The notes under the pieces are model-generated. The model worked only from the letters and a program-made list of their open reading frames with translations, was not told the DNA's origin and searched no databases. DNA of 64,000 nucleotides, from the IMG/VR virus record IMGVR_UViG_3300021093_000051, positions 1-64,000 of that record. The stretch is one strand, 5' to 3'. Shown here piece by piece: positions 11,001 through 19,450 of the stretch (position 1 is the first letter of the stretch; every line of letters starts with the position of its first letter). The stretch comes from a virus. The translations under genes and the position numbers were made by a program.

Positions 11001-11672
11001 TATATTTACGATATCGAATGTTCCTTGGAACCTATTGATTGACACTTCCATATCAACAACGGTATCGTCCTCAAAGAAATCGATCCCATTATCATTAAGC
11101 TCTTGTACTAGGCTTGAATATACAAGGTCATTTTGTCCTTTATAGTTTTCATCAAAAAATGCAGCAACATCATCATTGTTTACTGAGTTAACGATGATTC
11201 TCTTAACTATGAACTGATCAATATCCTCAGTTAATACTGACGAGATATCTAAGCTCACATAGAGTAGAGGATTTAGGAAAGACTCAAAAAACCAGTTATT
11301 TTTTACTTTAAATGAACTGGGAACAGTAAACGTAGAATTTTGAACGGTCTCAAGATCTTTAATTAATTGAGACGTCTTTTTTAATTCAAACTTTCTAAGA
11401 TCTCCGGTTGATGATTTTATTCCGATCACATCGCTATTTGCTGAGATCAAGGTATCGAATTTTGTGTTAATGTCTTCAATCTTACCCTTAAGATATCCAA
11501 AAGAGGGCACCGTGATATTAGTTGAAGTACCATCGACCTTGGTTTGGGACACAGTAACGTTTTCAGAACTTGATTCTAGAATATTCTGTAGACTAAATAA
11601 AAATTTATTCATGTTGTCAATGTCGACAACTAGTCTCTTTAAAACGTCAGATAGCGTATGTTTTGTTTCCAT
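8085..11672 (-). CDS. Large structural protein with central coiled coil (1195 aa)
   Basis: Not recognised by family. It has no enzyme motif. A strongly heptad-like, Lys/Glu/Leu-rich segment lies around residues 410-500 (for example KEKAALQQEVEELNKKIDSI) and predicts a trimeric or dimeric coiled coil; N- and C-terminal parts look beta-rich with many Tyr/Ser/Thr. It starts 12 nt after the stop of the 705-aa gene and is followed after 18 nt by the 1896-aa gene. No late-promoter-like element is visible upstream, so it probably depends on transcription from genes to its right. Baseplate wedge or fibre component is inferred from size and neighbours. Confidence 0.55.
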   Translation of the reverse strand: METKHTLSDVLKRLVVDIDNMNKFLFSLQNILESSSENVTVSQTKVDGTSTNITVPSFGYLKGKIEDINTKFDTLISANSDVIGIKSSTGDLRKFELKKTSQLIKDLETVQNSTFTVPSSFKVKNNWFFESFLNPLLYVSLDISSVLTEDIDQFIVKRIIVNSVNNDDVAAFFDENYKGQNDLVYSSLVQELNDNGIDFFEDDTVVDMEVSINRFQGTFDIVNILEETGNQTLNSGATVSTLRRRYKLSTLVYTDVLSGVQNSKTLAEGDVLITANDTEYRVISINSTDTEVVLERIFGNDPLTIGADVLKLKPVPYRRPELQVNVGFNEREVIFIKPVSKSKNLTINDFSKGLALYTNELTIPLQDESTTTLADYYNNFVSDFGLILLNLAKEKTLPSILAITPDAPVLDETSFKVYQIDQHIQDDASITELNNNVKEKAALQQEVEELNKKIDSIKANITTVSKTPKEAKRLQKQLTESLTARNEKTAALTSLVTNITVQLSTTPQFVTNKKYEVRGFWQIPNPKLDKYGTQNVVQFKYRYRYLSLTGTQPNAQQQSFVDVDGSTKTATFSPWNEVLTKPRQKVLDETTGLYVWAEETLTDSDVVNTNQLNIPIRKGELVEIQVKSLSEAGWPSNAAESIWSNVIQVRFPENIQSQEDSMIASQKAFTEKAKLDFENSLNSKGLDNHLANQFTSGDKFYSHIAEDISSGFFTNEGNVIDLYQKLKSLQTTLDAIQQSINLDRGVIKVSVIDSDGNSLDVANGDTIQLFAGYYKDLIKDTTGGTVVYNEGAIITKQYAISIQNTSATSLELISLLFGGINEVDTTSNPTAYPDDDYHVNRRYDIVPIGVNSNPVPLISNFKQKASTQSGQVKSQFINSRVREYGLSEEMYSPSFPSSTYASVPYYTQAYTYGGRTVGTTSFVPANWGHYLPFNPTTAIPLTSTDSRVWAGTTNASSVPNGGGRLTEFCISKDHPDLPTLCGPSFSVANIAEVFRPDFNAGTSITAADFQKYLPFAHALHFETAVSEVTNAYSVEYYKQASRVTPLTPSDNTTISGKNDSHYPIKLGFTKNDEYLIGKYTCGAYLYMYPTNYESVSVEGNFPARSTKTVKFGPENALNIPVLFQFRASDKLGYIGGFRRTGDALTNIKYSKKLGIDIILKDYAPFSFDLQVSAQYIKETTLDAPLVQSKGKVSSF

Positions 11673-11683
11673 GTATTCTTATG

Positions 11684-13801
11684 TTATCTTATTTGATCTA
11701 CCCTAAAGGTAAATGTAGTATCATCCATACAGATGATTTCAAAAATAGGTTTATTTAGTGATGGTGTAAAATCAAGATCATTAAAGAGTCCGATTACTAC
11801 TCCATACACACCAGTATTATTTCTATTTAATGCATCTGTGTATATCTTAAAGTCAAATGTTCCTGGAATGATTTCATCCTCTATCACCAATCGAAGGACC
11901 TGCCCTTTTTTCCATCTAACCATTGAATCATCTATGTATAATGATAGGTCCGATGTTAGAATAGTTGGAATGGTCGCGTTTTGATGAACAAAATAATTGG
12001 TAAATGTTCCTAGGGTTAAAGTGCTGTTCGTAGCAATATTAGTTAATGACCCATTTGCGATATTGTACTGCTGATTGATATTTACTACTCGTACCCTATT
12101 TGGTATGCTGCGATCAATCACGATACCTTCACCAGGTCGTATTCCGTCTAGGTCGTATGAGACTACGATATTTGTATCTCCAGCAATAATTGAGTTGATC
12201 TTAGAATTAGTATTATCAATCATTGCAACTAATTCTCCAGTGTTACTAAATATCGCTTGATTTGCGATTAGAGAAGTCTCTAGGTTTGATACCCTAGTCA
12301 AGATCTCGCTCGAATCAATTGAGTTTACTAGAAGATCTTTGATTGAGTTTACCTGCTGTTGTAGAGCTTCTAACTCAAGCAATTTATTTGAAAAAGTTGT
12401 CTGTAATTGGGTAAACTTGGTCAAGACATCAGTAAATAGTTCTAGTGAAAAAGTAGAGTAGTCATTTATTGATTTTTCGACCTTTGTGTCCTCAATTGAA
12501 GTATCTAATTTAAGATTTAACTTAAATGAAAAAGAGTTTCCATTGGTTTTACTTATTGGGTCTGGCTTGTATTTTGTGATCGGTGGGATCGCAAACTCAA
12601 GGCCGCTCTGTTGGATCTTATCTAGGAATAATACACCGTACAAGTTAGTCTTGAAATCGATTGGGTTTCCATTGGAGTCCAAGTTGTTTGGATCGTATGT
12701 ATCATAATAGACAAGCACAGCATTGAATTCAAAATCACGATTAGCTACGTAATCGTTAAATTGTGAAAATACTTTTATCTCTGGATTTTCACTAGCTAGT
12801 TTATAATTAGCTAAGTCAAAATCGATTGAGATACCATCAAGTGTGGATCTTTGATATTCAACTATAGTTGGTCCGAGAGTCTTTTTAATGAACTGATCAG
12901 AAGCAACGTAATATTGGTTTGAACCGTTATTATCAGTATAGTATGAGTTATTTATGGTACCAGTAAACCAATTACCTGGAGCATATGCTCCAGCCAAAGT
13001 ATTTTTGATTTGAGTGTTGACGCTCGCATCGTCTAGATCATAAAACGCTTTTAGCGTCAACCCAAAGGGATGGGTCTCGTTATAGTGACGACCGGAAAGA
13101 TATTCTACGTCTAGAGGAGCAGCTAAAGTATTAGCGATCGTCATTCCAGGTTTGTAGTTATCGTCCTTTATTGATTTAAACAAGACGTGTGGAGTGGTTC
13201 CTACATTTGTTGGAACGTGTATATACACTTCAGTGTAAGAGTTTTCGCTAGAAGAAAGAGTATTTACTACGTCGATATCGCCGACGTATTTTACTACTCG
13301 ATTATAGGTAGAATTGGTTTCTGGTTTTTCAACAAAGCGGTACTCAGTATGATCTACTGGATCGACTGGTAGATTGGCTGAGTTTTTTTCTAGGGCATTT
13401 GCGTCTTGAAATCGAATCGCACCAGTCTCCTTTAGCCATTTCCAAAAAACTCTCTCAGATACTGTTAGTCTCTCATTCTTTTTATATGTAGGTCGACTTA
13501 ATAATAATGCTTCTAGGTTTAGTGCATAGTTTTGAAAATTCTCCGCTAAGTTTACGTTATTATCAGGATTAAGACCCTCAATTATTGGCGATTCACCGGC
13601 TGCCGCGAACTGTATCTTATTGTCTGTCGCTAACGTGTTTGGAGTACCTATCTCAGGAATCCTAAGTAGCACAAACTTGGAAAATCTAACAGCGTTCTCG
13701 CTATTAGCTAGGGTGATATTTATGTCTTCAAGCGCGCTTTGGAAATTATAAAATATTCCTTTCTTGTCCTGAACTGGCTTAATTAACGGAGTTACTGCCA
13801 T
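11684..13801 (-). CDS. Structural protein with coiled coil (705 aa)
   Basis: Unrecognised virion-type protein in the baseplate/fibre run. A helical coiled-coil stretch with Leu/Ile heptads is visible around residues 455-530 (LELEALQQQVNSIKDLLV and following), flanked by beta-rich regions. No catalytic motif or membrane segment. It lies 18 nt after the 317-aa gene and 11 nt before the 1195-aa gene, so it is part of the same transcript. The proximity of two coiled-coil proteins suggests neighbouring positions in a fibre or baseplate, but this is inference. Confidence 0.55.
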   Translation of the reverse strand: MAVTPLIKPVQDKKGIFYNFQSALEDINITLANSENAVRFSKFVLLRIPEIGTPNTLATDNKIQFAAAGESPIIEGLNPDNNVNLAENFQNYALNLEALLLSRPTYKKNERLTVSERVFWKWLKETGAIRFQDANALEKNSANLPVDPVDHTEYRFVEKPETNSTYNRVVKYVGDIDVVNTLSSSENSYTEVYIHVPTNVGTTPHVLFKSIKDDNYKPGMTIANTLAAPLDVEYLSGRHYNETHPFGLTLKAFYDLDDASVNTQIKNTLAGAYAPGNWFTGTINNSYYTDNNGSNQYYVASDQFIKKTLGPTIVEYQRSTLDGISIDFDLANYKLASENPEIKVFSQFNDYVANRDFEFNAVLVYYDTYDPNNLDSNGNPIDFKTNLYGVLFLDKIQQSGLEFAIPPITKYKPDPISKTNGNSFSFKLNLKLDTSIEDTKVEKSINDYSTFSLELFTDVLTKFTQLQTTFSNKLLELEALQQQVNSIKDLLVNSIDSSEILTRVSNLETSLIANQAIFSNTGELVAMIDNTNSKINSIIAGDTNIVVSYDLDGIRPGEGIVIDRSIPNRVRVVNINQQYNIANGSLTNIATNSTLTLGTFTNYFVHQNATIPTILTSDLSLYIDDSMVRWKKGQVLRLVIEDEIIPGTFDFKIYTDALNRNNTGVYGVVIGLFNDLDFTPSLNKPIFEIICMDDTTFTFRVDQIR

Positions 13802-13819
13802 TTAATTTTTCTTTTTTTA

Positions 13820-14773
13820 TTAGAATATCGAAGTTCCGACTAGGCTAGTAGCAAGAAGACGGTCATCGTTATTTACATCAATTATGTAATTGAAAGTTAC
13901 GCTAGTTCCATAAGATTCAATCGTAGACGAGATGGGAACTCCAACTGAATTGACGTTATCATGTAGTACGATTGAGTTAGTAGTACTCAAGTTGGTTCCA
14001 GCAAGAAATTTTACTGGTATTGCTGCTGTCTGCACAGCTGGATTAATTATGGTTGAAAAAGCAAATGAATCAATCACGTCTGCTAAATAGATCGTAAACT
14101 TAGTATTTTGTGCTGGCGGATTTGTTGCATCAAAGTCAATGATCACGTTAAACTCACTGATGTTTGCGTCAATTGATCCGACGCCATCGTATACTGGAGT
14201 CGGATCCGGCGCAGTCGATGCTTTTAGAGTAAGAAATATGTTTTGTCTAGAAGTATCAGTCAGTGTGATCGTGGCTTCAGCTGGTGTACCGATTGTTCCT
14301 GTCCAAAGCAGGTCAGCTTGTACTAATTCCTTAGATTCAATTACGCTAGAATTAATTGTGACTGGTGCATTAAAATCAACAGTTCCGTTAATTGTTGCAA
14401 TAGTCGCAACAGTTAGGTCATTTAGAGTAACAATATCAAAACCGGCTGAGATGTTGGTAATCAAACGATCTACTGTAAGGATGGACTCGTTACTGATGTT
14501 TTTAGCGAGAGTAGCAATGATCGTTGGCGTCGGTGAACCCGTCTGGTAGATCAGGCCGGTGTCCTGTAAGATGACGGTGTCCGCTTTTAAATAATTGATT
14601 GGAGTGTCTGTGCCAATTGACTTATTTGTGACGTCTATTTCAAGATCATTTATTAGATCTTCAAGCTCAGCTTGAAGAAGCAAGGTGTTTGCGTTAGTTA
14701 TAGTAGCAATGTCGGTAACAAAATTAGTCAATAGCATCTGCTGAATGGGCAGCGAAATCGGCGTAAACGGCAT
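13820..14773 (-). CDS. Small fibre/baseplate protein (317 aa)
   Basis: Unrecognised. N-terminal 50 residues look helical (MLLTNFVTDIATITNANTLL), followed by a Thr/Ile/Asn/Asp-rich beta region with almost no Cys or Trp, as in phage fibre or spike domains. A clear late-promoter-like element lies at 14787-14802, 13 nt before the ATG, so this gene probably has its own late transcription start although it also follows the 1005-aa gene closely. Virion component by context. Confidence 0.5.
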   Translation of the reverse strand: MPFTPISLPIQQMLLTNFVTDIATITNANTLLLQAELEDLINDLEIDVTNKSIGTDTPINYLKADTVILQDTGLIYQTGSPTPTIIATLAKNISNESILTVDRLITNISAGFDIVTLNDLTVATIATINGTVDFNAPVTINSSVIESKELVQADLLWTGTIGTPAEATITLTDTSRQNIFLTLKASTAPDPTPVYDGVGSIDANISEFNVIIDFDATNPPAQNTKFTIYLADVIDSFAFSTIINPAVQTAAIPVKFLAGTNLSTTNSIVLHDNVNSVGVPISSTIESYGTSVTFNYIIDVNNDDRLLATSLVGTSIF

Positions 14774-14786
14774 AATTAATTAATTA

Positions 14787-14802
14787 TTTTAGTTATTTAT
14801 TA
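14787..14802 (-). promoter_or_regulatory. Late-promoter-like element
   Basis: Reads TAATAAATAACTAAAA on the minus strand, 13 nt upstream of the ATG at 14773. Matches the window-wide late motif and resembles the T4 late consensus TATAAATA. Confidence 0.6.
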
Positions 14803-17800
14803 TTAGGCAACTGAGTTCTTTATTAAGTTGTTTTTCCTAACATTGAGACGATCTTCGATCTCAAGGGAATATTGCACTTTATTTAAAACTCTGATAAAAT
14901 TTTGTACTGAGTTTTCGTAATTTGTTTCACGATTATCAGTCACAGTCACTTTAAGTGAAAAATTGCCAATGTCCTTGAACTTCCAAATAAAGAAAGGAAC
15001 TGATTTTACTCTAATGACTTCTTCACCAGTCACGACATTAGTTAAAGACCAGATAAAATCGTTTTTTCCATCTAGGTTATTAATAACGAAAAAGACTATT
15101 CCGTTCTCAGGCACGGCAAAGGTGTCTTTAAATAGCTTGATGTCGTTGACATTAAACACGTTTTGATCAATAGTAGTCGGTATGAATCCATATTGTGTGT
15201 TATTATCAAAATACCAATAATCGTCTACCCAAAAGTTAGGATTTTGCATGTTTCCAGAGAGAACATCACCAGTCTTTGCGAAAACAAAGAGGTTTTCTTC
15301 CTCAAACGAGGGATAATTAGCTATTAGATGATTGACTAAGCTTTGCGAAAACACTTTTTTAGGAGTAAAATAGGTGTATGCATCGCCGGTCACAGTTGCA
15401 CCAGAATAGCTGATCGTGTGATATAGTTCCTTGCTTAAGAACTTTGCTTGAGCATGGATGTCAGTTCCGTCAATAACCGCATATCTAAATAGACTTATTC
15501 CAGGATGAATGCTTGCATTCATGATGGTACAAAGGTCATCAAGACTAGTAAATGCAGGTATCACGTATGGAGTAAATAATGAGATCTTAATAGTATCACC
15601 AGCAGTAGGAGTAAAGAAGTAGAAACCGGCTTCAAAATCATCAACGTGCACAAAGCTATTTAGTCTCATCCAATAGAGTGAGCCTACTTCAATGTCTCTA
15701 AAATCCTTTAGTGTGATTGGAGTATCGTTTTCACCAAGGCCCCAATATCTTTTTTTAGGATGATTCTGTAGAGGATCGGTGTATGCAACATATGCTGCAG
15801 TGTCTACATCATAGAGATCAGCATCATAGATGTTTTGGCCCAGTCCGTATTGATTTGAGAAAAAGGCTCCCCATTCAGTAAGATTCTTGTATAAGTTTAT
15901 CTTTATTGCAGAATCCTCGTTATCAAGCACGTTTATTTTTGGATAGTAAAGCGGTGATGCGCCGAAATCTCTTAACTGTACGTTACTTAAGTTTTTAATT
16001 GAGTATTCAAACTTGTCCTCTAGTCTAGAAAAGGCCACTATTTCAGGTCGCATCTGATCAGAGACTTGGACGAAATTTGAAAAGACGCTCACATTACCGC
16101 AAAAGTCATATAGCTCAATCGTGATGCGATACTTGCCAGCAAATGGTAAAAAATGAGGCAGCTCGTATAGGTCAACTGTGCGTCCCCTGTGTTCAAAGTT
16201 ATAGGGGTTTGGTCCAGGTTTAGTTATCTTCCAGTTGATCTCATAATAGTTTCTAAAATCTATATTCTCAAGGGTCCAATATGGGCCTATTCCTGGCGCA
16301 ATCTCATCCAGATCATCTAATCTTACTCCCCTAACATCATTTAGGGTAAGCTTATCGATATTTGCACTAAGTACCACTGGTGCTGCTATCACTCGTTGAG
16401 GATCGTCACCGTATTCCCAGCTCAGTCGAGCATTCAGGTTTGGAAATCTCTGATCCCTAATGTTTTCATAGAATTCGGTGATGTAGTCAATCATGCCTGG
16501 AATCTCAGGTCGAGAATAACGCTGTTGATTTGAAAACGGATTGGTCTCAGTATCATTGAATCTGACCACTCCAAAGTCTACACCATTGGGATCTGCTTGT
16601 CGATACAGTGGATCTAGTGACCTAAGCACAAGATTGGTGTTTTCTCCTGGATACACCCCTATCTCTACTGACTCATTAAGCTGATAGTCTCGAATTATGG
16701 TAGAATCAGGCCAGTAATTAATAGTTAGTTTTTGAAAATAGATGAATTCTCCGATCACGTCCTTTATCTTAACGTTAATCGGAAGGATCTCATTCTTTAG
16801 TTTTTTCTCAAGCAAGTTTAACTTGTAGAATATCTCGTTTACAGTAAAATCAGTAGTCTCCTCTATTAAGGGTATTCCATCATCATCAAACTCACCGGTA
16901 ACCCGAGTAAACTCGTAAACTAGAGCTAGAAATTCAGTCTTTTTAAATTGCTTACCCGACTTAAGGTTGCTGTTTCGATCGACTAGGTCCAACGACTGAA
17001 TCTTACCGTCGTCTAGATAGTCGGTGATATCCACCATTGCTAGTTTGTTAAAGTATGCTGAGCTCGAATTGATGTTTTGCCAGTATTCCTTTACTTTTAG
17101 CAGGTCTCGGTATCCCAACATGTTAACAAAATTAATGAGTCCGCGATAAGTACCTATGTATGGATAGATCTCTTCCTTAGTGACTAGAAGCTGTTTTCTT
17201 GCCTTGTTTAAGGCATCCATGTCGGGAAATGCCTCCTTAATATCGTAGTTTTTAAGGATATTCGCGTCCTCCCGTAAGAACCTGATTCCAAAGTTTTGGG
17301 CCCATACTCTAAACCTGTCCTCCTCTTCAATCCCTTCACCATACACGTCAAGCATGGCGATGGTGGTCTCAGTTGACCCATCGACAAGTTTGATTAAGAG
17401 TCGTCTTTCGTATGCGATCTCAGTGGTTGGACTAAATGCGATGTTTACTTGTAAAGGTAATTTTATGTCTAACGGAGCTGGGCTATTTGAAAGATCAGAA
17501 TGGGAAAAAGTTACTAAGTCTGTCTTATTAATGAAATTTTCAAGTAGAGTGGTGTCTCGGACAACGTCATAGAAAAATACTTCATCGCTGTTCTTAGCGT
17601 CCTCCCAAACAAACTTTAGGGATTCTCCTTGAGCAAGGGTAGGAAACTTATAGTTATTTGCGGAGATCTTTTCAAGCAAAAATAGGTTTTCGTTATCGAA
17701 AAGATACACTGAGATGTTTTTAAAGAATATCCTACCTTTCCATACTGAATCAGTATTATCATGTAGAAAGTTTAAGTTCTTTCCAAACTTATCGAAAAAG

Positions 17801-17820
17801 TTTAAATTTTGAACATTCAT
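14803..17820 (-). CDS. Baseplate-type structural protein (1005 aa)
   Basis: No exact family recognised. Near residues 215-250 the segment IGTYRGLINFVNMLGY followed by a KVKEYW motif resembles the conserved region of phage tail/baseplate proteins of the P2 gpI type (a T-x-x-x-L-x-x-x-L-G-Y pattern followed by a V-x-E-W motif), a weak hint. The rest is mixed alpha/beta and rich in aromatic residues, with no enzyme motif. It heads the leftward run of giant tail genes, directly downstream of a late-promoter-like element at 17835-17850. Baseplate wedge subunit is the most economical inference. Confidence 0.55.
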   Translation of the reverse strand: MNVQNLNFFDKFGKNLNFLHDNTDSVWKGRIFFKNISVYLFDNENLFLLEKISANNYKFPTLAQGESLKFVWEDAKNSDEVFFYDVVRDTTLLENFINKTDLVTFSHSDLSNSPAPLDIKLPLQVNIAFSPTTEIAYERRLLIKLVDGSTETTIAMLDVYGEGIEEEDRFRVWAQNFGIRFLREDANILKNYDIKEAFPDMDALNKARKQLLVTKEEIYPYIGTYRGLINFVNMLGYRDLLKVKEYWQNINSSSAYFNKLAMVDITDYLDDGKIQSLDLVDRNSNLKSGKQFKKTEFLALVYEFTRVTGEFDDDGIPLIEETTDFTVNEIFYKLNLLEKKLKNEILPINVKIKDVIGEFIYFQKLTINYWPDSTIIRDYQLNESVEIGVYPGENTNLVLRSLDPLYRQADPNGVDFGVVRFNDTETNPFSNQQRYSRPEIPGMIDYITEFYENIRDQRFPNLNARLSWEYGDDPQRVIAAPVVLSANIDKLTLNDVRGVRLDDLDEIAPGIGPYWTLENIDFRNYYEINWKITKPGPNPYNFEHRGRTVDLYELPHFLPFAGKYRITIELYDFCGNVSVFSNFVQVSDQMRPEIVAFSRLEDKFEYSIKNLSNVQLRDFGASPLYYPKINVLDNEDSAIKINLYKNLTEWGAFFSNQYGLGQNIYDADLYDVDTAAYVAYTDPLQNHPKKRYWGLGENDTPITLKDFRDIEVGSLYWMRLNSFVHVDDFEAGFYFFTPTAGDTIKISLFTPYVIPAFTSLDDLCTIMNASIHPGISLFRYAVIDGTDIHAQAKFLSKELYHTISYSGATVTGDAYTYFTPKKVFSQSLVNHLIANYPSFEEENLFVFAKTGDVLSGNMQNPNFWVDDYWYFDNNTQYGFIPTTIDQNVFNVNDIKLFKDTFAVPENGIVFFVINNLDGKNDFIWSLTNVVTGEEVIRVKSVPFFIWKFKDIGNFSLKVTVTDNRETNYENSVQNFIRVLNKVQYSLEIEDRLNVRKNNLIKNSVA

Positions 17821-17834
17821 TAGGACCGGATGAC

Positions 17835-17850
17835 TTTAGGTTATTTATTA
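17835..17850 (-). promoter_or_regulatory. Late-promoter-like element
   Basis: TAATAAATAACCTAAA on the minus strand, 14 nt before the ATG at 17820 of the 1005-aa structural gene; same pattern as other late elements here. Confidence 0.6.
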
Positions 17851-17862
17851 GATTGGATAACT

Positions 17863-18261
17863 TTATATGCTATATACTGAATTTTCTCCGCTAGTACTTA
17901 TTGAGATGAATTCTAGAGTATCGTCTGCGTCAAGCCCAGTCTTTTTGTGGATCTTTTTCCACTCTTTAGCATAACCGTTTTTGCAGATCTGGGTAAAATA
18001 AGCGAAAGCGTTTGGAGAGATCATCTTGGTCTCATCAAAGCTCTTCCAATACTTTAAGCAGTCTAGGATAGCTGACTGGATGCAGTCTTCCCGATCTCGA
18101 TAATCCTTAAAGTAAAGTCGATCCGCTGCTCGGTTTGCAAGAGAGATAAAACAGTCTACTGAAAATTTTGAGAGCTCACCCGTCTTTTTACACTCAATGA
18201 TGTCTGCTGTGAATTCTCTATTATTGATATAATGGGTGTCCCCTTTCTTTTTTCTAGCCAT
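17863..18261 (-). CDS. 55: T4 gp55-like late sigma factor
   Basis: A 132-residue protein resembling T4 gp55, the small sigma-70-related factor that directs host RNA polymerase to late promoters. Matching segments are INNREFTADIIECK near the start (T4 VNNKELLQAIIDWK) and FDETK..NAFAYFTQICKNGYAKEWKKIHKK in the second half (T4 FDETK..[24 protein letters not shown]), corresponding to sigma region 2. At 132 residues it is shorter than T4 gp55 (about 185), lacking much of the C-terminal tail that in T4 contacts the clamp-linked machinery. It follows the RuvC-like gene by 10 nt. Many TATAAATA-like elements before virion genes in this window support the assignment. The co-activator gp33 and clamp gp45 were not recognised here. 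Confidence 0.8.
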   Translation of the reverse strand: MARKKKGDTHYINNREFTADIIECKKTGELSKFSVDCFISLANRAADRLYFKDYRDREDCIQSAILDCLKYWKSFDETKMISPNAFAYFTQICKNGYAKEWKKIHKKTGLDADDTLEFISISTSGENSVYSI

Positions 18262-18271
18262 TTATGCTTGA

Positions 18272-18931
18272 TTATTTTGAAAGCTGATAGATCTTTACTA
18301 TTCCTAGCACAGAGTCTACCATGTCAATTACGGGAGAGAGTATTTTGTCTCCCTGGACTATCCATTTCTCAGTATTTACTGCTTGATACAAGTCAGAGCT
18401 CTTTATTGATTCTATTTGGGGCTCGCTCTTAAATTGATTAAATACGTCCATTTTATTAGAGTTACCCTTGCAGCCAATAGCGTTTTTAAGCTCGCTAGGA
18501 CTAAAGATAAAGAGTCGGTCTGCGCTGTTTTTTAGCACCCGAGTTAAGAGTTCATGTTTTAAGATTCCTGTTGATTGTGAGATATCGACTAGTGAGTTTC
18601 CTTTTGATCCAAATGAGATTCCTTCGATTGCAACGATGACTTCATCGTCGCCTACTTCAAGTAAAAGTTCAGTAATGATTTTAGAGATTAGTTCTTGATA
18701 ATTTATCAGTTTTACACGTTCTGTTATGTGATACTCTGGATGAGTCTTTCTGACCGTGTCAGTCTTTTCAATTTTTATGTTAGGGTAGTTCCTTACAAGA
18801 TAGTCTAGGTTTTCTTGATCCGCTTTTCTGATCTTGGTGTTTACTACCGAGAGCCACTTAAACTCTTTAAAATCCTTACAAATACAAATACCCGGATAGA
18901 GTATTGAAAAATCGATACTGACAATGGTCAT
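18272..18931 (-). CDS. RuvC-like Holliday junction resolvase
   Basis: 219 residues with an RNase H-fold, RuvC-type layout: Asp7 in the first strand (VSIDFS), Glu103 in AIEGISFGSKGN, and a C-terminal block SPSELKNAIGCKGNSNKMDV (about residues 144-163) that matches the RuvC P-x-x-x-K-x-x-x-x-G-x-G-x-x-x-K motif with a final acidic residue. RuvC enzymes cut Holliday junctions symmetrically; T4 uses the unrelated gp49 (endonuclease VII) for junctions and for debranching DNA before packaging, so this may be a functional replacement. It is the first gene of the leftward unit, followed by the late sigma factor. A promoter-like element at 18964-18988 precedes it. A role in recombination intermediates is well supported; a role in packaging is inference. 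Confidence 0.75.
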   Translation of the reverse strand: MTIVSIDFSILYPGICICKDFKEFKWLSVVNTKIRKADQENLDYLVRNYPNIKIEKTDTVRKTHPEYHITERVKLINYQELISKIITELLLEVGDDEVIVAIEGISFGSKGNSLVDISQSTGILKHELLTRVLKNSADRLFIFSPSELKNAIGCKGNSNKMDVFNQFKSEPQIESIKSSDLYQAVNTEKWIVQGDKILSPVIDMVDSVLGIVKIYQLSK

Positions 18932-19393
18932 TCATGACTGATAATTTTTAAAACCTGATAGTATTGTACTTAGGATCCTTTAAGAGTTTTTACCTGCTAG
19001 ATAATATTTATCTAGAATTCAAAACCAAAATTAAGTAACATGATTCGAAATTTTCGACCCTCTATCTTAAAAGATAAATTAAGTTCTAATTCAAATACAG
19101 TTATCTTACCTAATCGTACAGTTATGTTATACTTTCTCTTTTTATTACCACTCTTCCAAGAATTTATCCAATTAACCATCTTAATTTATTATTTTCTATT
19201 TTTTTTTATTTATTCAATAAAACCCATTAGCTTTACGCAAGTATAATAGGGATGGTGGGTGGGAGTACTTTATAGTACTATCATAGTAAATATTACTTCT
19301 ATTCTTACTTACTTAATTACTATAAAGATACTTTAGTAGTACTCGCGCACGGAAAATTTTTAAAGTAGGAAAAAAAAAGAGTACTATAACCCT
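18932..19393 (+). promoter_or_regulatory. Divergent intergenic control region
   Basis: A 462-bp gap between the leftward RuvC/sigma/baseplate unit and the rightward UV-endonuclease unit, and the only long non-coding stretch in the window. It is very A+T-rich, includes a promoter-like element for the leftward genes, and its right part carries clustered AGTACT hexamers (19264, 19274, 19338, 19380; a fifth just inside the next gene at 19445). A 68-codon frame at 19040-19246 exists but looks like low-complexity T-rich DNA, not a gene. It may hold operators for both directions; an origin of replication is possible but nothing specific shows it. Confidence 0.45.
18964..18988 (-). promoter_or_regulatory. 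Early/middle-type promoter-like element
   Basis: On the minus strand AACTCT, 13 nt, GTACAA, upstream of the RuvC-like gene. Same hexamer spacing as the elements before gp32, uvsX, the S1-like gene and the ThyA-like gene. Confidence 0.4.
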
Positions 19394-19450
19394 ATGAGAC
19401 TAGGATATTGTTGTATAAATCTAAGCCTGAAGGATCAGGGAATTAGTACT
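19264..19450 (+). repeat. Cluster of AGTACT palindromes
   Basis: Five AGTACT hexamers in 187 bp: 19264-19269 and 19274-19279 separated by TTAT, 19338-19343, 19380-19385, and 19445-19450 inside a perfect 12-bp palindrome ATTAGTACTAAT. A random hexamer is expected about once per 4 kb, so the cluster is unusual. Operator sites for a dimeric regulator of the uvdE unit are one explanation. Confidence 0.4.

Noticed and set aside
14139-14549. 136-codon plus-strand frame
   Set aside because: Antisense of the 317-aa structural gene; product looks like a reversed low-complexity sequence without motif.
19040-19246. 68-codon frame in the divergent gap
   Set aside because: Very T-rich hydrophobic low-complexity product with no plausible leader; more likely chance in A+T-rich control DNA.
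18932-19393. tRNA gene or CRISPR-like repeats in the largest gap
   Set aside because: No cloverleaf-capable segment with a TTC loop and CCA end, and no evenly spaced direct repeats, were seen.
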